Shown here piece by piece: positions 5,969-13,139 of a stretch of DNA of 39,655 nucleotides; within the stretch, counting starts at the first letter, position 1, and every line of letters begins with the position of its first letter. This DNA comes from a virus. The translations under genes and the position numbers were made by a program. A model generated the notes under the pieces. The model ran no database searches and was not told the DNA's origin. It was given only the letters and a program-made list of their open reading frames with translations. The stretch lies in the IMG/VR virus record IMGVR_UViG_3300050821_010685, positions 1-39,655 of that record; one strand, given 5' to 3'.

Positions 5969-6126
5969 TATTAATCGCAGATAAATTAGAAAGAAAAGTT
6001 TCGAAAATATGTTCAATTTTGCCAGATCTTATAATTTGTAAAGTTGTTGCAAACATAGAGATGATGATATCAAACGAGATTATAAAAATATTAATTCGTG
6101 AAATACATGATAAAATAGAGTCGTAG
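5965..6126 (+). CDS. small hypothetical protein (53 aa)
   Basis: Frame of 53 codons opened by an ATGA overlap with the 50-codon gene. Alternating hydrophobic and charged residues suggest one amphipathic helix pair; it has two Cys. The second half (MMISNEIIKILIREIHDKI) loosely resembles the 64-residue product at 1101-1295. Function unknown. Confidence 0.5.
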   Translation: MILIADKLERKVSKICSILPDLIICKVVANIEMMISNEIIKILIREIHDKIES

Positions 6127-6185
6127 AAGTCATGCATCTAGTATTATATTTTTTCTATTCCGGGAAATAAGGAAAATACATATAT

Positions 6186-6383
6186 ATGAAAATGATATGT
6201 AATAATGAAAACAATTTGTCTTTTGTTTGCACGATAGGCTTATATGAAGTATTTCAAAGAAAAATTTCTTATAATGTCAGTAATTTAGTAGAATATCGGA
6301 TCCCGTTTGCAATACAGCAACAAGAAATTAGGATTGCTTTGTGTAGAGAATGTAAATACAATCTTGAAGGAATACAAGAATGA
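6186..6383 (+). CDS. small hypothetical protein (65 aa), C-terminal CxxC
   Basis: First of three coupled genes; AAGGA lies about 12 bases before the ATG. The product ends with CRECKYNLEG, a CxxC pair, and has two more Cys near the N-terminus, so a small zinc site is possible. It overlaps the next gene by ATGA. Not recognised. Confidence 0.5.
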   Translation: MKMICNNENNLSFVCTIGLYEVFQRKISYNVSNLVEYRIPFAIQQQEIRIALCRECKYNLEGIQE

Positions 6384-6583
6384 AGAAGATAAAATGGGAC
6401 AACGAAAGTCGATATATTGTATCTTCTATTATTTCTATTGGATATAAAAACGAATATTTTTCTCCATATATCTTTCTTTTAGTTAAGGAATTTATGGTAT
6501 ATAAAATAGGAAGAAATGAATTGATTATTGAAGAATCTGTCAGACAAGAAATAAAACTCTTAGTAGGAGAATATCATGCATAA
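6380..6583 (+). CDS. small hypothetical protein (67 aa)
   Basis: Coupled to its upstream neighbour by ATGA and to the downstream gene by an 8-base overlap. The product starts MKKIKWDNESRYIV and is rich in aromatic and hydrophobic residues, but it has no long uninterrupted membrane segment. No family recognised. Confidence 0.5.
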   Translation: MKKIKWDNESRYIVSSIISIGYKNEYFSPYIFLLVKEFMVYKIGRNELIIEESVRQEIKLLVGEYHA

Positions 6584-6806
6584 AACACTTACCGTAAAGT
6601 GGTTGTTAGGAACACTAAAAGCATTGAAACTGAAATACAAACGAAGTGGTTTATACTATATAGACCAGAATGGTCAATTTAATACGATTGAATCAGTAAC
6701 ATTCTCAGAGGGAGGCAGCGTATTATTAATAGGAAATCCAATTAATAAATTCGTAAGCCCCCCTTCTGAAAAAGAAACTATTTCTTCTTCTTCTTCAAAC
6801 CCCTAA
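6576..6806 (+). CDS. small hypothetical protein (76 aa)
   Basis: Basic N-terminus (KTLTVKWLLGTLKALKLKYKR) and a Ser-rich tail. TAGGAG lies 7 bases before the ATG. It is the last gene of the rightward early block. Its 3' end overlaps the convergent leftward gene by 29 bases; the Ser run (SSSSS) is the antisense of that gene's Lys run, so the exact C-terminus may be dictated by the other gene. Confidence 0.5.
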   Translation: MHKTLTVKWLLGTLKALKLKYKRSGLYYIDQNGQFNTIESVTFSEGGSVLLIGNPINKFVSPPSEKETISSSSSNP

Positions 6807-6978
6807 CATTTTTAGCAAATTGAGCTCGTTCTCTCGTTAACTTGTTCTTAGAATTTAGGGCTTTATCCAGTTTTTCTTCAGGGATTTTTTTACCTTTTTT
6901 TGCTTTTAGAGTACTTCTTAATTTGCCAACATTCTCTTCCTTAACGGCTTTTTGAATCCATTTTTCTTTAGTTGCCAT
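6778..6978 (-). CDS. small Lys-rich conserved phage protein (66 aa)
   Basis: Starts MATKEKWIQKAVKEENVG, with a central KKGKKIPEEKLDKAL and a C-terminal KKKKK. This K-W-IQ-A, G-K-IP-KL-A pattern is a small basic protein seen in many phages and prophages, often near structural genes; its role is unknown, though DNA or virion association is plausible. The start was chosen because CGGAG lies 9 bases before it; an in-frame start 11 codons earlier has no SD. The gene has its own promoter at 7021-7049. Confidence 0.75.
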   Translation of the reverse strand: MATKEKWIQKAVKEENVGKLRSTLKAKKGKKIPEEKLDKALNSKNKLTRERAQFAKNVRGLKKKKK

Positions 6979-7020
6979 GCGTTTATCTCCGATAGTTAAT
7001 AAATAAAACAAATCGGATGG

Positions 7021-7049
7021 ATTCTAATACATTATTAATTGAAATGCAA
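7021..7049 (-). promoter_or_regulatory. promoter of the 66-aa basic protein
   Basis: On the minus strand: TTGCAT (7044-7049), 17-base spacer, TAGAAT (7021-7026), in the short gap behind the 75-codon gene. The transcript would begin near 7014 with a leader of about 36 bases. Confidence 0.5.
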
Positions 7050-7050
7050 A

Positions 7051-7278
7051 TTAAATAGAATTCTCGTTATTTAACCAACAATCTATATATATATTCTGTA
7101 AAGAATTATATATACTATTTATAAAATCAAAAATAATCTGAAGATTTTCAATATCTTTCTCATAAGTAGGGCATTCTAAAAGAATATCATCGAAACTGGG
7201 AGAAGTTGAATCCATAACCGCTTTCTTTATATCCTCCATAAGTTGAGCATAATATACAACAAGATCATTACCGAGCAT
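7051..7278 (-). CDS. small hypothetical protein (75 aa)
   Basis: The ATG at 7278 (MLGNDLVVYYAQ) is preferred because AAGGA lies about 11 bases upstream; a TTG eight codons earlier has no SD. It overlaps the upstream gene by 11 bases. The product is acidic and helical with two Cys. Near its 3' end the DNA forms an imperfect AT-rich palindrome (7086-7114). Function unknown. Confidence 0.5.
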   Translation of the reverse strand: MLGNDLVVYYAQLMEDIKKAVMDSTSPSFDDILLECPTYEKDIENLQIIFDFINSIYNSLQNIYIDCWLNNENSI

Positions 7279-7558
7279 GAGGATAGCTTTCCTTAATATC
7301 AAAATTACAATGCAATTGAGAATGAGTGTATATTTTAATCATACCTTCTTCGATAACGATATAATCATTTACCAATACCATTGTCTTTGTAGGTGGCGCT
7401 ATAGTAGAAGACCATGTAATGGTCAAAATTTCTTCGGTATTAGTAAAAGAGAAATTTCTATTAGGAAAATAATTCATCAGAACTTGTTTTATTTCTTCTA
7501 AATTATTACCTTCGTAACTGATTGCAACAATTTTTTTTCTTTCAAGACTAAATATCAA
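7268..7558 (-). CDS. hypothetical protein (96 aa), TTG start
   Basis: The start is TTG, chosen because AAAGGA lies 9 bases before it and no in-frame ATG is near. The product (MIFSLERKKIVAISYEG...) looks alpha/beta with a central beta-rich stretch (TMVLVNDYIVIEEGMIKI). It is the first leftward gene from the divergent region at 7560-7733. Not recognised. Confidence 0.55.
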   Translation of the reverse strand: MIFSLERKKIVAISYEGNNLEEIKQVLMNYFPNRNFSFTNTEEILTITWSSTIAPPTKTMVLVNDYIVIEEGMIKIYTHSQLHCNFDIKESYPHAR

Positions 7559-7610
7559 TTTTTTGTTTCCTTTTGGTTGTTACATAATAATGTGTATGCT
7601 AGCATATGAA

Positions 7611-7665
7611 AGTCCCTGAATCAAGAATGATAAAGTAGTAGTCCCTCATGTCTTGAGGAGGGGAC
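7611..7665. repeat. direct and inverted AGTCCCT repeats in divergent region
   Basis: AGTCCCT occurs at 7611-7617 and again at 7640-7646, and its inverse AGGGGAC at 7659-7665. TCAAGA (7621-7626) is also mirrored by TCTTGA (7651-7656). Either copy of GTCCCT can pair with the single GGGAC, so two mutually exclusive stems are possible in RNA; as DNA, the three motifs could be repressor half-sites between the leftward gene and the ssb promoter. Confidence 0.45.
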
Positions 7666-7669
7666 ATTA

Positions 7670-7698
7670 TTGCTAATTTTTAATAAAAAAGATATACT
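7670..7698 (+). promoter_or_regulatory. promoter of the SSB gene
   Basis: TTGCTA (7670-7675), 17-base spacer, TATACT (7693-7698). The predicted start near 7705 leaves a leader of about 30 bases. It lies directly behind the AGTCCCT repeats. Confidence 0.6.
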
Positions 7699-7700
7699 GT

Positions 7701-7721
7701 TATTTATTATCTTAATAAATA
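7701..7721 (+). promoter_or_regulatory. 9-bp hairpin beside the ssb ribosome-binding site
   Basis: TATTTATTA (7701-7709) pairs with TAATAAATA (7713-7721) around the loop TCT. The SD GAGG (7722-7725) follows without a gap. It is all A/T and therefore weak, but perfect; its first bases may precede the transcription start. Confidence 0.4.
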
Positions 7722-7733
7722 GAGGTTCAATGT

Positions 7734-8168
7734 ATGTCACGCGGAATCAATAAAGTTATATTAGTTGGTCATGTAGGTTTTGATCCTATCTTGAAGCAAA
7801 TGCCAAATGGTTATGGCGTAGTAAATTTAGTAATAGCAACTAATATTGATCATAAAAATAAAACAACCGGTCAGAAGGTCACTCATACAGAATGGCATAA
7901 GCTTGTATTTTTTTCTACGTTAGCAGAAATTGTAAACAAAATCGTAAAGAAGGGAAATAAAATTTATGTAGAAGGAAGTCTTAGGACAAAAAAATGGAAG
8001 AATGCCGATAATATGGATATATACAGTACAGAAATTATATGTCATGAGATTCAGTTATTAGATTCTAGGAAAGGAGAAGATGGGAAGAATGAAGAAGATA
8101 ATATTGGAAATTATTTTCCACCTGATTCAAAAGAAGACTTTGAATTCGAAGAAATATTTTCAGCATAA
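7734..8168 (+). CDS. ssb: single-stranded DNA-binding protein
   Basis: Coats ssDNA during replication and recombination. The OB-fold signature is complete: SRGINKVILVGHVGFDP (2-18), VVNLVIATN (29-37), TEWHKLVFF (52-60), GNKIYVEGSLRTKKW (74-88). The C-terminal tail is acidic but ends EEIFSA instead of the DDDIPF tip by which bacterial SSB recruits partner enzymes, so host-protein recruitment may differ. Length 144 is usual for phage SSB. It has its own promoter and is a single-gene unit, convergent with the virion operon, whose last stop is 9 bases away. Likely partner of the ERF protein. Confidence 0.95.
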   Translation: MSRGINKVILVGHVGFDPILKQMPNGYGVVNLVIATNIDHKNKTTGQKVTHTEWHKLVFFSTLAEIVNKIVKKGNKIYVEGSLRTKKWKNADNMDIYSTEIICHEIQLLDSRKGEDGKNEEDNIGNYFPPDSKEDFEFEEIFSA

Positions 8169-8185
8169 AAGTAATTTTATTTCTT
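8149..8185. terminator. weak bidirectional terminator candidate
   Basis: AAGAAATA (8149-8156) and TATTTCTT (8178-8185) are perfectly inverted around 21 bases and span both convergent stop codons. The stem is almost all A/T with a long loop, so it would be inefficient. No better terminator is visible at this convergent junction. Confidence 0.25.
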
Positions 8186-8437
8186 AGCGCGTCGTCCTTC
8201 TCTAATCATCAGGGCATAGATTTTATCTATTTTTTCACTCATGATTTTTATATCACCCTGCAACCGACGTTCTATTTCTGTTAAACGTTCTGCTTGATGA
8301 TTAACTTTACCAGTTAAAATAGCAGATTTCCAAATTAAACTTCCAATTAATAAGATAAGGGGAATACTCCCTATAATCATTTGCCAATGATCCGCGGTCA
8401 TAAAGTAAGCCTCCAGGTAAGATAAAAGGAGAAACAT
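8177..8437 (-). CDS. small membrane protein, holin-like, two possible starts
   Basis: Last gene of the late operon. One strong transmembrane segment (IIGSIPLILLIGSLIW) followed by a charged coiled coil and a basic tail (RRAKK). This layout is common in small phage holins and in XhlA-like proteins, and no other lysis candidate lies in the operon, so holin or lysis accessory is a fair guess. Two starts each have a strong SD: ATG at 8437 (AAAGGAG; MFLLLSYLEAYF, 86 aa) and ATG at 8401 (GGAGG; MTADHWQ, 74 aa). The 12 extra residues form a second hydrophobic stretch. A 10-bp hairpin covers the first start only. Confidence 0.65.
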   Translation of the reverse strand: MFLLLSYLEAYFMTADHWQMIIGSIPLILLIGSLIWKSAILTGKVNHQAERLTEIERRLQGDIKIMSEKIDKIYALMIREGRRAKK

Positions 8438-8449
8438 TGTTTCTCCTTT
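8425..8449 (-). promoter_or_regulatory. perfect hairpin over first start of holin-like gene
   Basis: On the minus strand AAAGGAGAAA pairs with TTTCTCCTTT (10 bp, no mismatch) around the loop CAATG. The 5' arm is the SD and the loop holds the first ATG (8437-8435). Folding would hide this start and favour the second ATG at 8401. Because the 3' arm is followed by a few T's, it could alternatively be a weak attenuator. Confidence 0.55.
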
Positions 8450-8485
8450 CCATGACGATTCAAATAATTGCACTTATACACATGA

Positions 8486-8989
8486 TTAATTGTAAAAATA
8501 ACTGATATCAAATGTTAGTACATAATTTGAACTATTATCAACTAATACAGGCGAAATATAAATTAGGGTACTGGTGGCATGAGAAGCAATTCCTTGAGCA
8601 GGAACGATGCCATCACCAATCCCCGGGCTTGTCGCTTTATTTACTTTAGCCAGTCCCCATGCTTGATTTCCGTCTACAAAATTACCTGTAAAAGGAACTG
8701 ATAATGATAAAACCGGAGTAGTAGAAGTAGCTGTGAACGTAATGCTACCAACCACACGAATAACATTTCCCACTACAAGAGAAACGGAATCATATAGATT
8801 AACAGTTCCGATAGACACCGTAGTTGCGCCACTCACAGCGGCGGCAATTAAAGTTGGCGCGCCAGTCGCACCATTGGCGGCAAAAGTGGTGCCACTTGGA
8901 AGAGAAACGCCTGTTCCGCCTACAGTAGTGCTAATAGGACTGGTGGTACTAAACGACCACGTATTATATTGTTCGGTTGCGCTAGTCAT
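8486..8989 (-). CDS. tail/fibre-type structural protein (167 aa)
   Basis: Low-complexity Thr/Ser/Val/Gly composition typical of phage fibres. The N-terminus (SFSTTSPISTTVGGTGVS) resembles those of the larger fibre proteins upstream (NSSNPLSTTNGGIG, NSSNPLLSTNGGTG), so it shares their N-terminal module. The rest is predicted beta-rich and has no recognised catalytic or binding domain. GAGG lies before the ATG. It is in the late operon between a small basic protein gene and the holin-like gene. Confidence 0.7.
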   Translation of the reverse strand: MTSATEQYNTWSFSTTSPISTTVGGTGVSLPSGTTFAANGATGAPTLIAAAVSGATTVSIGTVNLYDSVSLVVGNVIRVVGSITFTATSTTPVLSLSVPFTGNFVDGNQAWGLAKVNKATSPGIGDGIVPAQGIASHATSTLIYISPVLVDNSSNYVLTFDISYFYN

Positions 8990-8995
8990 GAATAT

Positions 8996-9148
8996 TTACC
9001 TCTTTGGTGAGTTGTGTTTATTTTTATTTTTGCTTTTTCCTGCTTTATTCAAAGAAATAGCAATGTCTTGTTTTTGCGGTTTCCCTGCCGCCATTTCAGT
9101 TTTTATATTATCTGAAATTGTTTTTTTACCAGATCCTTTTTTCAGCAT
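8996..9148 (-). CDS. small basic phage protein (50 aa)
   Basis: Starts MLKKGSGKKTISDNIKTE and contains AGKPQKQDIAISLNKAGKSK, a pattern (KKG-S-K-ISxNI ... GKPQKQAIAIAL) that I recall as a small conserved protein of many phages, usually among virion genes; its function is unknown. TAGGA precedes the ATG. It lies between two tail genes with gaps of 6 and 9 bases. Confidence 0.75.
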   Translation of the reverse strand: MLKKGSGKKTISDNIKTEMAAGKPQKQDIAISLNKAGKSKNKNKHNSPKR

Positions 9149-9157
9149 AAATAATTC

Positions 9158-9976
9158 CTATTGTGGTGCGATAAATGCAATATAACCAACTGTCGTACCA
9201 GTTCCCGGATCGGCGGTAAAACTGACAGTTACGGTACCAGGAGTTAAAACTTTTGTACTATTAACAATAGAAGCATTTGAAGCTGTAATAATCCATGCGC
9301 TTACTAAAGTATTGGTTGTTGCTCCTGGGAGTGAAAAAGTCGTCGTTGTGGAACCGCCTCCAAAAGCAAAAGAATTGGCTTTAATATTAGCGGACAGTTG
9401 TAACGCAGAAATAGCTACTCCTGAATCGGCAATCGTTCCTTTAATGTCCGAAAAAACTGAAACATCGTTTGCTACAGTCGCACCATTCAACGAAGCCACG
9501 ATTGGTTTAGACGGAGCGCTAGGCACAATACCACTGTTTATAAGTTGCCCAGTTGTATTGTTAAATAAAGGAAAATCTCCTACTATAGTTGCCCCGGTAT
9601 AAGTAGCCAAAGCATTTTTAGAAATCCCGCTATCTGTTATGCCTCCGGTCATATTATTAAAAGAGGCAATATCGTTAACAACTGTTTCGCCTGTTACAAT
9701 GGGGACTCCAGGCGGAATATAGGGAACTAAAGTGATATCAGTGGAAGTTCCAGTTCTTGTAATATTTGCTGTAAAAATGGCTGCTGTATTAACAGAGGTG
9801 CCATACATGATAAAAAAGTAATCAGTCGGGTAGAATGTGTATCCTTCAGTTAATAGCGGCTGCAGGTAATTATCTGCTGTTACAGTACTATAAACATCAT
9901 TAGACAATATTCTCACCAGGCGAGGGTTTACACCGACCTGTCCGGTAAATTCAGTAGTGACGCTCAAAATAGGCAT
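9158..9976 (-). CDS. tail/fibre protein with three internal repeats (272 aa)
   Basis: The N-terminal part (about 1-90) looks like a compact beta domain containing aromatic motifs (GYTFYPTDYFFIMYG). Then a unit of about 35-45 residues of the form GxTVxxDxxxFxxxTGxIxDSGI is repeated three times (about 95-190). The C-terminus is a beta-rich Ser/Thr domain ending GYIAFIAPQ. The DSG repeat also occurs once in the 507-residue protein at 14768. Such repeats often form the shaft of a trimeric fibre. Its start and the stop of the next gene upstream share base 9976. Confidence 0.75.
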   Translation of the reverse strand: MPILSVTTEFTGQVGVNPRLVRILSNDVYSTVTADNYLQPLLTEGYTFYPTDYFFIMYGTSVNTAAIFTANITRTGTSTDITLVPYIPPGVPIVTGETVVNDIASFNNMTGGITDSGISKNALATYTGATIVGDFPLFNNTTGQLINSGIVPSAPSKPIVASLNGATVANDVSVFSDIKGTIADSGVAISALQLSANIKANSFAFGGGSTTTTFSLPGATTNTLVSAWIITASNASIVNSTKVLTPGTVTVSFTADPGTGTTVGYIAFIAPQ

Positions 9977-10182
9977 TATATTTTCTCCTGTGAAGATTCG
10001 GGAATAGCAGATTTATGCTGCTGAAGAGCTAATTGTGATTTGGTAATCAACTGTTGTTTTACGGCCTCAATTTCATCATGCGAGAAACTCTTGTTGATTG
10101 ATTGGCCGATGATACGGATAACGTCATGGATCAATCCGATTTCAAGATTGACCATTATAGGATTTTCGAGTAATTGTTTCAT
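9976..10182 (-). CDS. small helical protein (68 aa), paralogue of 10361-10555
   Basis: Helical protein aligning along most of its length with the product at 10361-10555: VNLEIGLIHDVIRIIGQSI against ISLEIDVAQDILKIIGGII, then SHDEIEAVKQQL against CHDEFSLIKQHL. GAGG precedes the ATG. No family recognised; possibly a small virion or assembly protein since it sits among tail genes. Confidence 0.65.
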   Translation of the reverse strand: MKQLLENPIMVNLEIGLIHDVIRIIGQSINKSFSHDEIEAVKQQLITKSQLALQQHKSAIPESSQEKI

Positions 10183-10360
10183 AGTTTCCTCAAAGAATAT
10201 ATTTTATATGCAATGATAACACATAATATATAAAATAAATATATTTATTGAATATGAAATACTTAAATGAGAAGATAACCTCAGATGATTAATGAAACAG
10301 TACCACTTCCATTTTAATGGGATAAAGTGTTCATATATTAAACACAAGTGGCGCCATTTA

Positions 10361-10555
10361 TTATTTTGAATCTTGCTTTTGTGTCAATGCTTTTTGTATT
10401 TTATCCGTGAGATGTTGTTTTATTAACGAAAATTCATCATGACAAAAACCATATTTATGCTGAATAATCCCACCGATTATTTTTAAAATATCTTGAGCAA
10501 CATCTATTTCAAGACTAATCGTAACCGCATTGGAAGATGTTTTCTTCATTTTCAT
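10361..10555 (-). CDS. small helical protein (64 aa), paralogue of 9976-10182
   Basis: Diverged copy of the 68-residue protein next to it (same helix-HDE-helix layout, same length, a Lys/Gln-rich tail). AAGGA precedes the ATG. The two copies are separated by a 178-base gap that holds no gene on either strand, only a weak hairpin (CCATT/AATGG) and AT-rich DNA that could contain a promoter for the last part of the operon. Confidence 0.65.
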   Translation of the reverse strand: MKMKKTSSNAVTISLEIDVAQDILKIIGGIIQHKYGFCHDEFSLIKQHLTDKIQKALTQKQDSK

Positions 10556-10570
10556 TTCCTTCTTTTATTT

Positions 10571-11200
10571 TTACTGGGTTAATTCCATAATTTGAGTAAT
10601 TGAAGTGCTCCCGCTAACAGTAGCTACTTGATAGCTTGCATTGGCAGGAACAGTAAATGTCATTGAATAAACATTCGTTGCTGCTACACCAGAGACAGAG
10701 CTTTCAGCGACAATTGTATAGCCCAATCCGGTATTAACCTGGATATTCACTTCTGCCGTTGTTAAAAGAGTACTGGTCAAAGTCACTACTACAATAACCT
10801 GTGTATCATTTGTTGTACTAGGTATATACGGCGTACTGAAAGCCGGAGAAGTTCGTTGGACATAATTACGTGATGTATTGATCTGCCAGCCCGCGCCACT
10901 CAGCATTGAGAGAATATTTTGTGGCATCGCTATTTCTTGCCAAACTAATGCACCCGCAGTACTGCAATCAGTGCAACAAAATAAATTGGTTGATGTAGTG
11001 TTGTACCAAAAATAAATCAATCCAGCATATCCACTGTAAGTCGTGTCTGTGGGTAATGGATCTCTGTCGCAGGTGAAATAGATAAACGGATACGGACTTA
11101 ACACCGGATCATCCATCGCTAATATTTCTTTTAGTTTTCCTTCGCCATCTTTTTGAAAAGCTCGTGGCATAGATGCGAATTGTTCTTTTGTAAAAATCAT
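10571..11200 (-). CDS. tail-associated structural protein (209 aa)
   Basis: The N-terminal third has a folded-domain look (MIFTKEQFASMPRAFQKDG..., with CDRD and CCTDC), the rest is Thr/Ser/Val-rich beta sequence as in fibre proteins. Six Cys in an otherwise Cys-poor set are unusual and could bind metal or form disulfides. AGGAG precedes the ATG. No family recognised; structural role inferred from context and composition. Confidence 0.65.
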   Translation of the reverse strand: MIFTKEQFASMPRAFQKDGEGKLKEILAMDDPVLSPYPFIYFTCDRDPLPTDTTYSGYAGLIYFWYNTTSTNLFCCTDCSTAGALVWQEIAMPQNILSMLSGAGWQINTSRNYVQRTSPAFSTPYIPSTTNDTQVIVVVTLTSTLLTTAEVNIQVNTGLGYTIVAESSVSGVAATNVYSMTFTVPANASYQVATVSGSTSITQIMELTQ

Positions 11201-11229
11201 GGATTTTCTCCTATAAAAAAGTAAATAAA

Positions 11230-11960
11230 TTAACCGTTGTAATATTCTTCAATTACAATCAATCCAGCTGCACCATTTCCACCGCCCTCAGATGTCGAGG
11301 TAGTTGAGATAGCGCCACTTCCTCCTGCGCCCGGACTAGCTCCACTCACACCTGGATCTGTTGTGCCAAAACCACGAGGAGATCCCCCTCCCATTGGGGA
11401 AGGAGCGCCGTTTCCACCACAAGCAACACTACCGCTAATAATTATTCCTGGATTGCCGCTATTTCCCAGAAAAGAAATGGTTGGAGACCCTCCGTTTCCA
11501 GAGCCCGTTCCTGCTAAAGTAACTGCTGCCGTCAAAGAGGCAGTGCAACCAGTACCACCAGTACCACCTCCTGCAGTAAAGCTACCAAATGTAGAAGCCC
11601 CGCCTTGCGTTCCATTATTGTTTCCTGCTGCGCCACCTGATCCGGCTGCGCCAACGCTATAAGAATAGCTAGTCGGACTAGTTATTATAGATTCAATATA
11701 ACCGCCTGATCCGCCGCCACCGGCTGCGCCAGCACTTCCCGAGACACCGGCAACGCCTCCGCCTCCGCCTCCTGCTGCCCACATTCTGACACGTATATGC
11801 GTGCAATTTGTAGGAGCTGTATAGGTGCCAGAGCCACTAGTGAAAGTGGTTATTGTAACTTTTGTGATATTTCCAAGAACGGTGCTTGACAACGTATTCG
11901 TGCTAACGAGATTACTAGAGATATCTGTAGCAACTAAATTAGATGCAGTTAATTGCGCTA
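11230..11960. repeat. diverged duplicate of 13140-13870 (tip-domain cassette)
   Basis: The 3' parts of the two fibre genes are homologous at DNA level, for example GACAACGTATTCGTGCT at both 11888 and 13804, and both close with an EEYYNG-coding end. The similarity covers the linker and the Gly-rich tip. Boundaries are approximate. It can serve as a substrate for recombination between the two genes. Confidence 0.6.
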
Positions 11961-13128
11961 CATTCACGACACCCGTGTTAGAAATAGAAACTTGCGTGGT
12001 CATCGTAGCGGCTGTTCCGTTGGTGCCTGATGGAGTCGTTCTAAAATTAAAAGTACCTGCAGTTGCTAGTTCAAAAGAACATCCGGCTTGTGTCCCACCA
12101 TTTGCATATTGATAACCGGGGGTCGTTGTGTTGTAGTCCAAACCAGATGAGATAAAGTAATTTCCTCCTGTAACTATCCCAATATTGCGCCCATTAGTTC
12201 CAATATTTATGTAATTTCCGGCGGCTAAACTGCTGGAAAAAGTTAATGCTTTAGCAACACCACTTAAGCCACTAGCACTTGATCCAATATTTAAATTAGT
12301 ATTGCTCCCTCCGCCGCCATTAATATTCATTGTCTCCGTCGATGGATTGTAATTTAAATTTGAATGTAGTTCCGGCGCTTGATTACTGTTAGTAGAAGAA
12401 GCTACAAATATGATAGGAAAAGTTGCATTTGTACTGGTTGAAACGGTGGCAATATTAGTTGCATTTGTTGCAGTCCCACTAAATGATGCAGTGATTGTCC
12501 CTGCAGAAAAATTTCCACTACTATCACGTTGCACTAAAGTACTGGCAGTATTAGAATTTGTGTAAGCCAAAGAAACTAAATTTTGAAGGCTATCCGTAAC
12601 GACTGCCTGAGATGCTGACAAATTAGGGATATTAACTTGATTTGTAACTATTAAGGCGGCATTATTTGGCAAGCCAAGATTATTTCCTTGGCCTATAGCA
12701 ACACCACCGGTACTACTAAAAGTTGACAAATACACATAACTCGCTGGTACATTGTTCCCCGTTGTTGTGTTTTTGTTTATGCCAAATAGCGCCGCTTCGT
12801 AGCTCCCTTTAGCAATTGTGATGTGATATAAATTTCCAGCAACGCCACCTACAACGCTGCCAAAATATGCCGCTAGAGCAGTAGCATAAGTCGTTCCACC
12901 TGCAACTTGTACGGTGAGTGGCGCATTATATGTCGTTGTGCCAATGCTTAGACCAAGATTCGTGTTATCCCAATGGACATTAGCATTATTTTGCTGTACG
13001 CCAGTTGAATCATAAAATAAAACTGATCCAGCGGTAGGCGTAACACTTCGGCCTATACCGCCATTTGTTGTACTTAGTGGGTTAGACGAGTTTATCGTCA
13101 ACGCAATTGAATTAGTACTTCCACTCAT
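11230..13128 (-). CDS. large tail fibre with Gly-rich tip domain (632 aa)
   Basis: The N-terminal module (TNSIALTINSSNPLSTTNGG) is shared with neighbouring fibre proteins. A long Ser/Thr/Asn-rich shaft follows to about residue 420. From about 410 the sequence SSTVLGNITKVTIT, then THIRVRMWAAGGGGGG, starts a glycine-rich domain that ends GLIVIEEYYNG. This Gly-rich tip with a terminal V/I-EEYY motif is the receptor-binding tip of many phage fibres (polyglycine sandwich type). A second copy of the tip is on the next gene. The product probably binds a host surface receptor. Confidence 0.85.
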   Translation of the reverse strand: MSGSTNSIALTINSSNPLSTTNGGIGRSVTPTAGSVLFYDSTGVQQNNANVHWDNTNLGLSIGTTTYNAPLTVQVAGGTTYATALAAYFGSVVGGVAGNLYHITIAKGSYEAALFGINKNTTTGNNVPASYVYLSTFSSTGGVAIGQGNNLGLPNNAALIVTNQVNIPNLSASQAVVTDSLQNLVSLAYTNSNTASTLVQRDSSGNFSAGTITASFSGTATNATNIATVSTSTNATFPIIFVASSTNSNQAPELHSNLNYNPSTETMNINGGGGSNTNLNIGSSASGLSGVAKALTFSSSLAAGNYINIGTNGRNIGIVTGGNYFISSGLDYNTTTPGYQYANGGTQAGCSFELATAGTFNFRTTPSGTNGTAATMTTQVSISNTGVVNVAQLTASNLVATDISSNLVSTNTLSSTVLGNITKVTITTFTSGSGTYTAPTNCTHIRVRMWAAGGGGGGVAGVSGSAGAAGGGGSGGYIESIITSPTSYSYSVGAAGSGGAAGNNNGTQGGASTFGSFTAGGGTGGTGCTASLTAAVTLAGTGSGNGGSPTISFLGNSGNPGIIISGSVACGGNGAPSPMGGGSPRGFGTTDPGVSGASPGAGGSGAISTTSTSEGGGNGAAGLIVIEEYYNG

Positions 13129-13139
13129 AAAATTTTACC

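Noticed and set aside
7086-7114. AT-rich palindrome (TATATATATTCT / AGAATTATATATA)
   Set aside because: It is low-complexity A/T sequence with a bulge inside a coding region; chance is an adequate explanation, unlike for the palindrome at 36177.
11363-11662. Pro-rich frame on the plus strand
   Set aside because: It is the antisense of the Gly-rich fibre tip: Gly codons GGN read as Pro on the other strand. The same holds for 13207-13575 and other long plus frames within the tail genes.
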